64,000 nt of DNA, taken from contig OZ240665.1 of NCBI GenBank assembly GCA_965198565.1, positions 1,240,001 to 1,304,000 of the forward strand, given 5' to 3'. Position numbers and translations under genes: made by a program. The notes below the pieces were generated by a model. The model was given only the letters and a program-made list of their open reading frames with translations, made no database searches and was not told the DNA's origin. How positions within the stretch are numbered: the first letter of the stretch is position 1; each line of letters begins with the position of its first letter. Shown here in pieces: positions 62,196-64,000 of the stretch. This stretch comes from LMUY01 sp965198565. GTDB taxonomy: Bacteria; Pseudomonadota; Alphaproteobacteria; Acetobacterales; Acetobacteraceae.

Positions 62196-62792
62196 ATGGA
62201 CGACCCGAACCCGAGGCATGCCGACTACCCGATCGACCCGCTGTTTCTCAATCGCTGGTCGCCCCGCGCCTTCACCGGCGAGGCCATTCCGGAAGCCGAG
62301 CTGATGACGCTGTTCGAGGCCGCGCGCTGGGCGCCCTCCTCCTACAACTCGCAGCCCTGGCGCTTCCTCTATGCCCGCCGGGACACGCCGCATTTCGCGA
62401 AGTTCCTGGGCTTTCTTGGTGAGTTCAACCAAAGCTGGGCAAAGAACGCCGGTGCGCTGATCGTCCTGGTGTCGAGTTCCACCATGCTGCCGCCGGGCTT
62501 GGACTCGCCGGTGCCGTCCCATAGCCACTCGCTGGATGCCGGCGCCGCCTGGGAGAACCTGGCGCTGCAAGCGACGATCTCGGGCTGGCACGTGCATGGC
62601 ATGGTTGGTTTCGACATGGAGAAGGCGTTTGCCGAGCTGAAAGTGGCGCAGGGCTTCCGGGTCGAGCAGATGATCGCGGTTGGCCGCCGGGGCGACAAGT
62701 CGATGCTGCCGGAAGCGCTGGCTGGCCGCGAGTCGCCGAACGATCGCAAGCCCCTGGCAGAGGTCGCGTTCGAGGGCGACTTCCCCGCCTAA
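62196..62792 (+). CDS. Nitroreductase-family FMN protein
   Basis: 198 residues from the ATG at 62196, CGAGGAG eight bases upstream. RWSPRAFTGEAIPEAELMTL then FEAARWAPSSYNSQPWRFLY is the conserved FMN-binding N-terminus; HSHSLDAGAAWENLALQATI and ISGWHVHGMVGFDMEKA follow. It reduces nitro or quinone compounds with NAD(P)H. The convergent neighbour is a flavin reductase. Confidence 0.92.
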   Translation: MDDPNPRHADYPIDPLFLNRWSPRAFTGEAIPEAELMTLFEAARWAPSSYNSQPWRFLYARRDTPHFAKFLGFLGEFNQSWAKNAGALIVLVSSSTMLPPGLDSPVPSHSHSLDAGAAWENLALQATISGWHVHGMVGFDMEKAFAELKVAQGFRVEQMIAVGRRGDKSMLPEALAGRESPNDRKPLAEVAFEGDFPA

Positions 62793-62798
62793 TCGGCC

Positions 62799-63311
62799 TC
62801 AGATGCTGCCGTAGGCGCCGGACTTGTAGACGAGATTGCGCGTCTCCTGCGCCACGGCAGCAACGATGGCCCCGATGAAGATGGTGTGGGTGCCGGCATC
62901 CAGCGTCTGCACCACCACGCAATCGAACGCGGCGGCGGCGCCCCGCAGCAGGGGAATGCCGGAGCCCAGCACCATCCAGTCGCCCGCCTCGAACCGGTTG
63001 TCCAGCGAGGCGGAAAACGCGTCCGCCACACCCTGCTGCTCGTGGGATAGGAAGCTCACCCCGAAGCGGCCGGAGGCGGCGATCAGCGGCTGGGCGCTGG
63101 CGGAGCGGTTGACGCACGCCAGGAGTTGCGGCGGCGCGGCGGAGACGGAGCAGACGGCGGTCGCGGTCAGCCCCCCGCGCAGGTCGCCATGCAGGGTCGT
63201 GATGATGCAGACGGCGCCGGGCACCTGCCGCATGCAGGTGCGGAACGTCTCGCGGTCGATCATCTGCTCGGGGAATGCGATGCCCGTCAGAGCGGTTTGC
63301 GGTGTGTCCAT
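62799..63311 (-). CDS. Flavin reductase (FMN-binding split barrel)
   Basis: 170 residues, HpaC/RutF-like. DRETFRTCMRQVPGAVCIIT begins the split barrel, GGLTATAVCSVSAAPPQLLA and VNRSASAQPLIAASGRFGVS FL are the flavin-binding part. It supplies reduced FMN or FAD to a monooxygenase; no such monooxygenase is adjacent. Six bases separate it from the nitroreductase stop. Confidence 0.92.
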   Translation of the reverse strand: MDTPQTALTGIAFPEQMIDRETFRTCMRQVPGAVCIITTLHGDLRGGLTATAVCSVSAAPPQLLACVNRSASAQPLIAASGRFGVSFLSHEQQGVADAFSASLDNRFEAGDWMVLGSGIPLLRGAAAAFDCVVVQTLDAGTHTIFIGAIVAAVAQETRNLVYKSGAYGSI

Positions 63312-63491
63312 AGCATTGCTCTATCATGCGGCCGTTGCTTGCACACCCCTGCCCTGCGCCGCGTGCGTCATCAATAGGCGAGCAGAAAGGATGCGTGGCC
63401 CGGCGCCGATGCGCTATAGTGCTGCGCTGCGGTGGCCGGGGGCAGACCCTCGGCGGCTGCGGACCGGACTGGCCACGAGGATCACGCTTGA

Positions 63492-64000
63492 ATGCCGACG
63501 CCGTTTTCCGCCGATGACCTCCGGGCCCTGTTCGAGCCCAAGACCCTGATGCGCGGCCGCAGCCTGGTGCTGCTGGGCGCGGTCGAGGTGGCGGTGGCGG
63601 GAGCCTCGATCACGGCGGCGGTGGCCGATGCCGGCACCCGGCGGACCGCGACGCTGACGCCGATGCCGCGCGGCCGCCGGGTCGGTTTCGGCACGCGCTG
63701 CACTTGCCGGCAGCCGGCCTGCGCCCATTTGGCAGCCACCGGGCTGGCAGCTCTCGACCGGTTTCCGAACTTGCGCCGGGTGGAGCCGGCCGAGACGCTG
63801 GACCAGCCGGCTACGGCCGCCTTGCCGCGCCGCCTGGTGTTCGAGCTGGCCGCCGCCAGCCCGCCGGCGTCCTGCACCGTCCGCGCCCTGCTGCTGGATG
63901 AGGCCACGGGCCGCACCGAGGGTGCCGACCCCGCGCGCATCACGGCTGACCCGACGGCCAGCGAGGACGCCAAAGCCGTGGCTGCCGTGCTGACGGCCGC
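63492..64000 (+). CDS. SWIM zinc-finger protein, N-terminal part (runs off the right edge)
   Basis: 169 codons without a stop from the ATG at 63492. SADDLRALFEPKTLMRGRSL is followed by RVGFGTRCTCRQPACAHLAA, a SWIM-type CxCx4CxH zinc finger near residue 77. In this bacterial group such an N-terminus often precedes an SNF2-type DEAD/H helicase, so the remainder beyond the window may carry that domain (inference). Confidence 0.7.
   Translation, partial: MPTPFSADDLRALFEPKTLMRGRSLVLLGAVEVAVAGASITAAVADAGTRRTATLTPMPRGRRVGFGTRCTCRQPACAHLAATGLAALDRFPNLRRVEPAETLDQPATAALPRRLVFELAAASPPASCTVRALLLDEATGRTEGADPARITADPTASEDAKAVAAVLTA

Overview
This 64 kb window is high-GC DNA of an alphaproteobacterium. The rplM-rpsI-argC order, the glnB-glnA pair, the abundance of organic-acid and amino-acid ABC transporters and dispersed CCCTCTCCC/GGGAGAGGG palindromes suggest Rhodospirillales, most likely Acetobacteraceae. 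That placement is inference from gene content; no 16S gene is present.

Region 1 (1-15.5 kb) is accessory catabolism. It holds the end of a GMC oxidoreductase, transposase and flavoenzyme fragments, an Old-Yellow-Enzyme/FAD oxidoreductase split by an IS256-type element (2783-4161, 10-bp flanking repeat), and a dipeptide/oligopeptide-type binding protein. A tightly overlapping run follows: TauD-like dioxygenase, DadA-like oxidase, SMP-30 lactonase, a 23-codon remnant of a ketopantoate-reductase-like gene, and an FMN hydroxyacid dehydrogenase. A divergent heterotrimeric amine dehydrogenase set (DAO subunit, FAD/BFD subunit, 2Fe-2S subunit), RidA, a dicarboxylate-lactonase-like amidohydrolase and a LacI regulator complete it. 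The likely job is oxidation of an amino or hydroxy acid.

Region 2 (16.5-31 kb) mixes live operons with a graveyard of broken genes. 16.8-19.4 kb strings together truncated epimerase, Rieske oxygenase, polysaccharide deacetylase, amino-acid ABC and MetX-like pieces. 19.4-25.6 kb is an intact BMP-type ABC transporter (binding protein, two permeases, double ATPase) overlapping an amidohydrolase/deaminase, fitting uptake and deamination of a purine-like compound. 26.3-30.9 kb holds amidase, transposase, binding-protein, ADP-ribosylglycohydrolase (internal TAA), acyl-CoA synthetase and IS481 remnants around an intact PfkB kinase.

Region 3 (31-35.7 kb) is an intact four-gene set on the minus strand: acyl carrier protein, FkbH-like HAD/acyl-loading enzyme, MBOAT acyltransferase and SGNH-type membrane-anchored protein. 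It looks like an ACP-fed system that acylates an extracytoplasmic glycan, and is the most interesting module here.

Region 4 (36-64 kb) is mostly core: amidase, gamma-glutamyltransferase, csaA, gpt, dienelactone hydrolase, fatty-acid desaturase, argC, rpsI, rplM, an amino-acid ABC permease and binding protein, a complete Liv-type branched-chain transporter, mobA, tRNA-His, an aminotransferase, glnB-glnA, a tandem retropepsin-like protease, an S49 peptidase, a coiled-coil AT-hook-like protein, a single-domain response regulator, flagellin, nitroreductase, flavin reductase and the start of a SWIM-finger protein. REP-like palindromes occur almost only here; one is split by an IS4-family element (52721-54125) with a 9-bp duplication.
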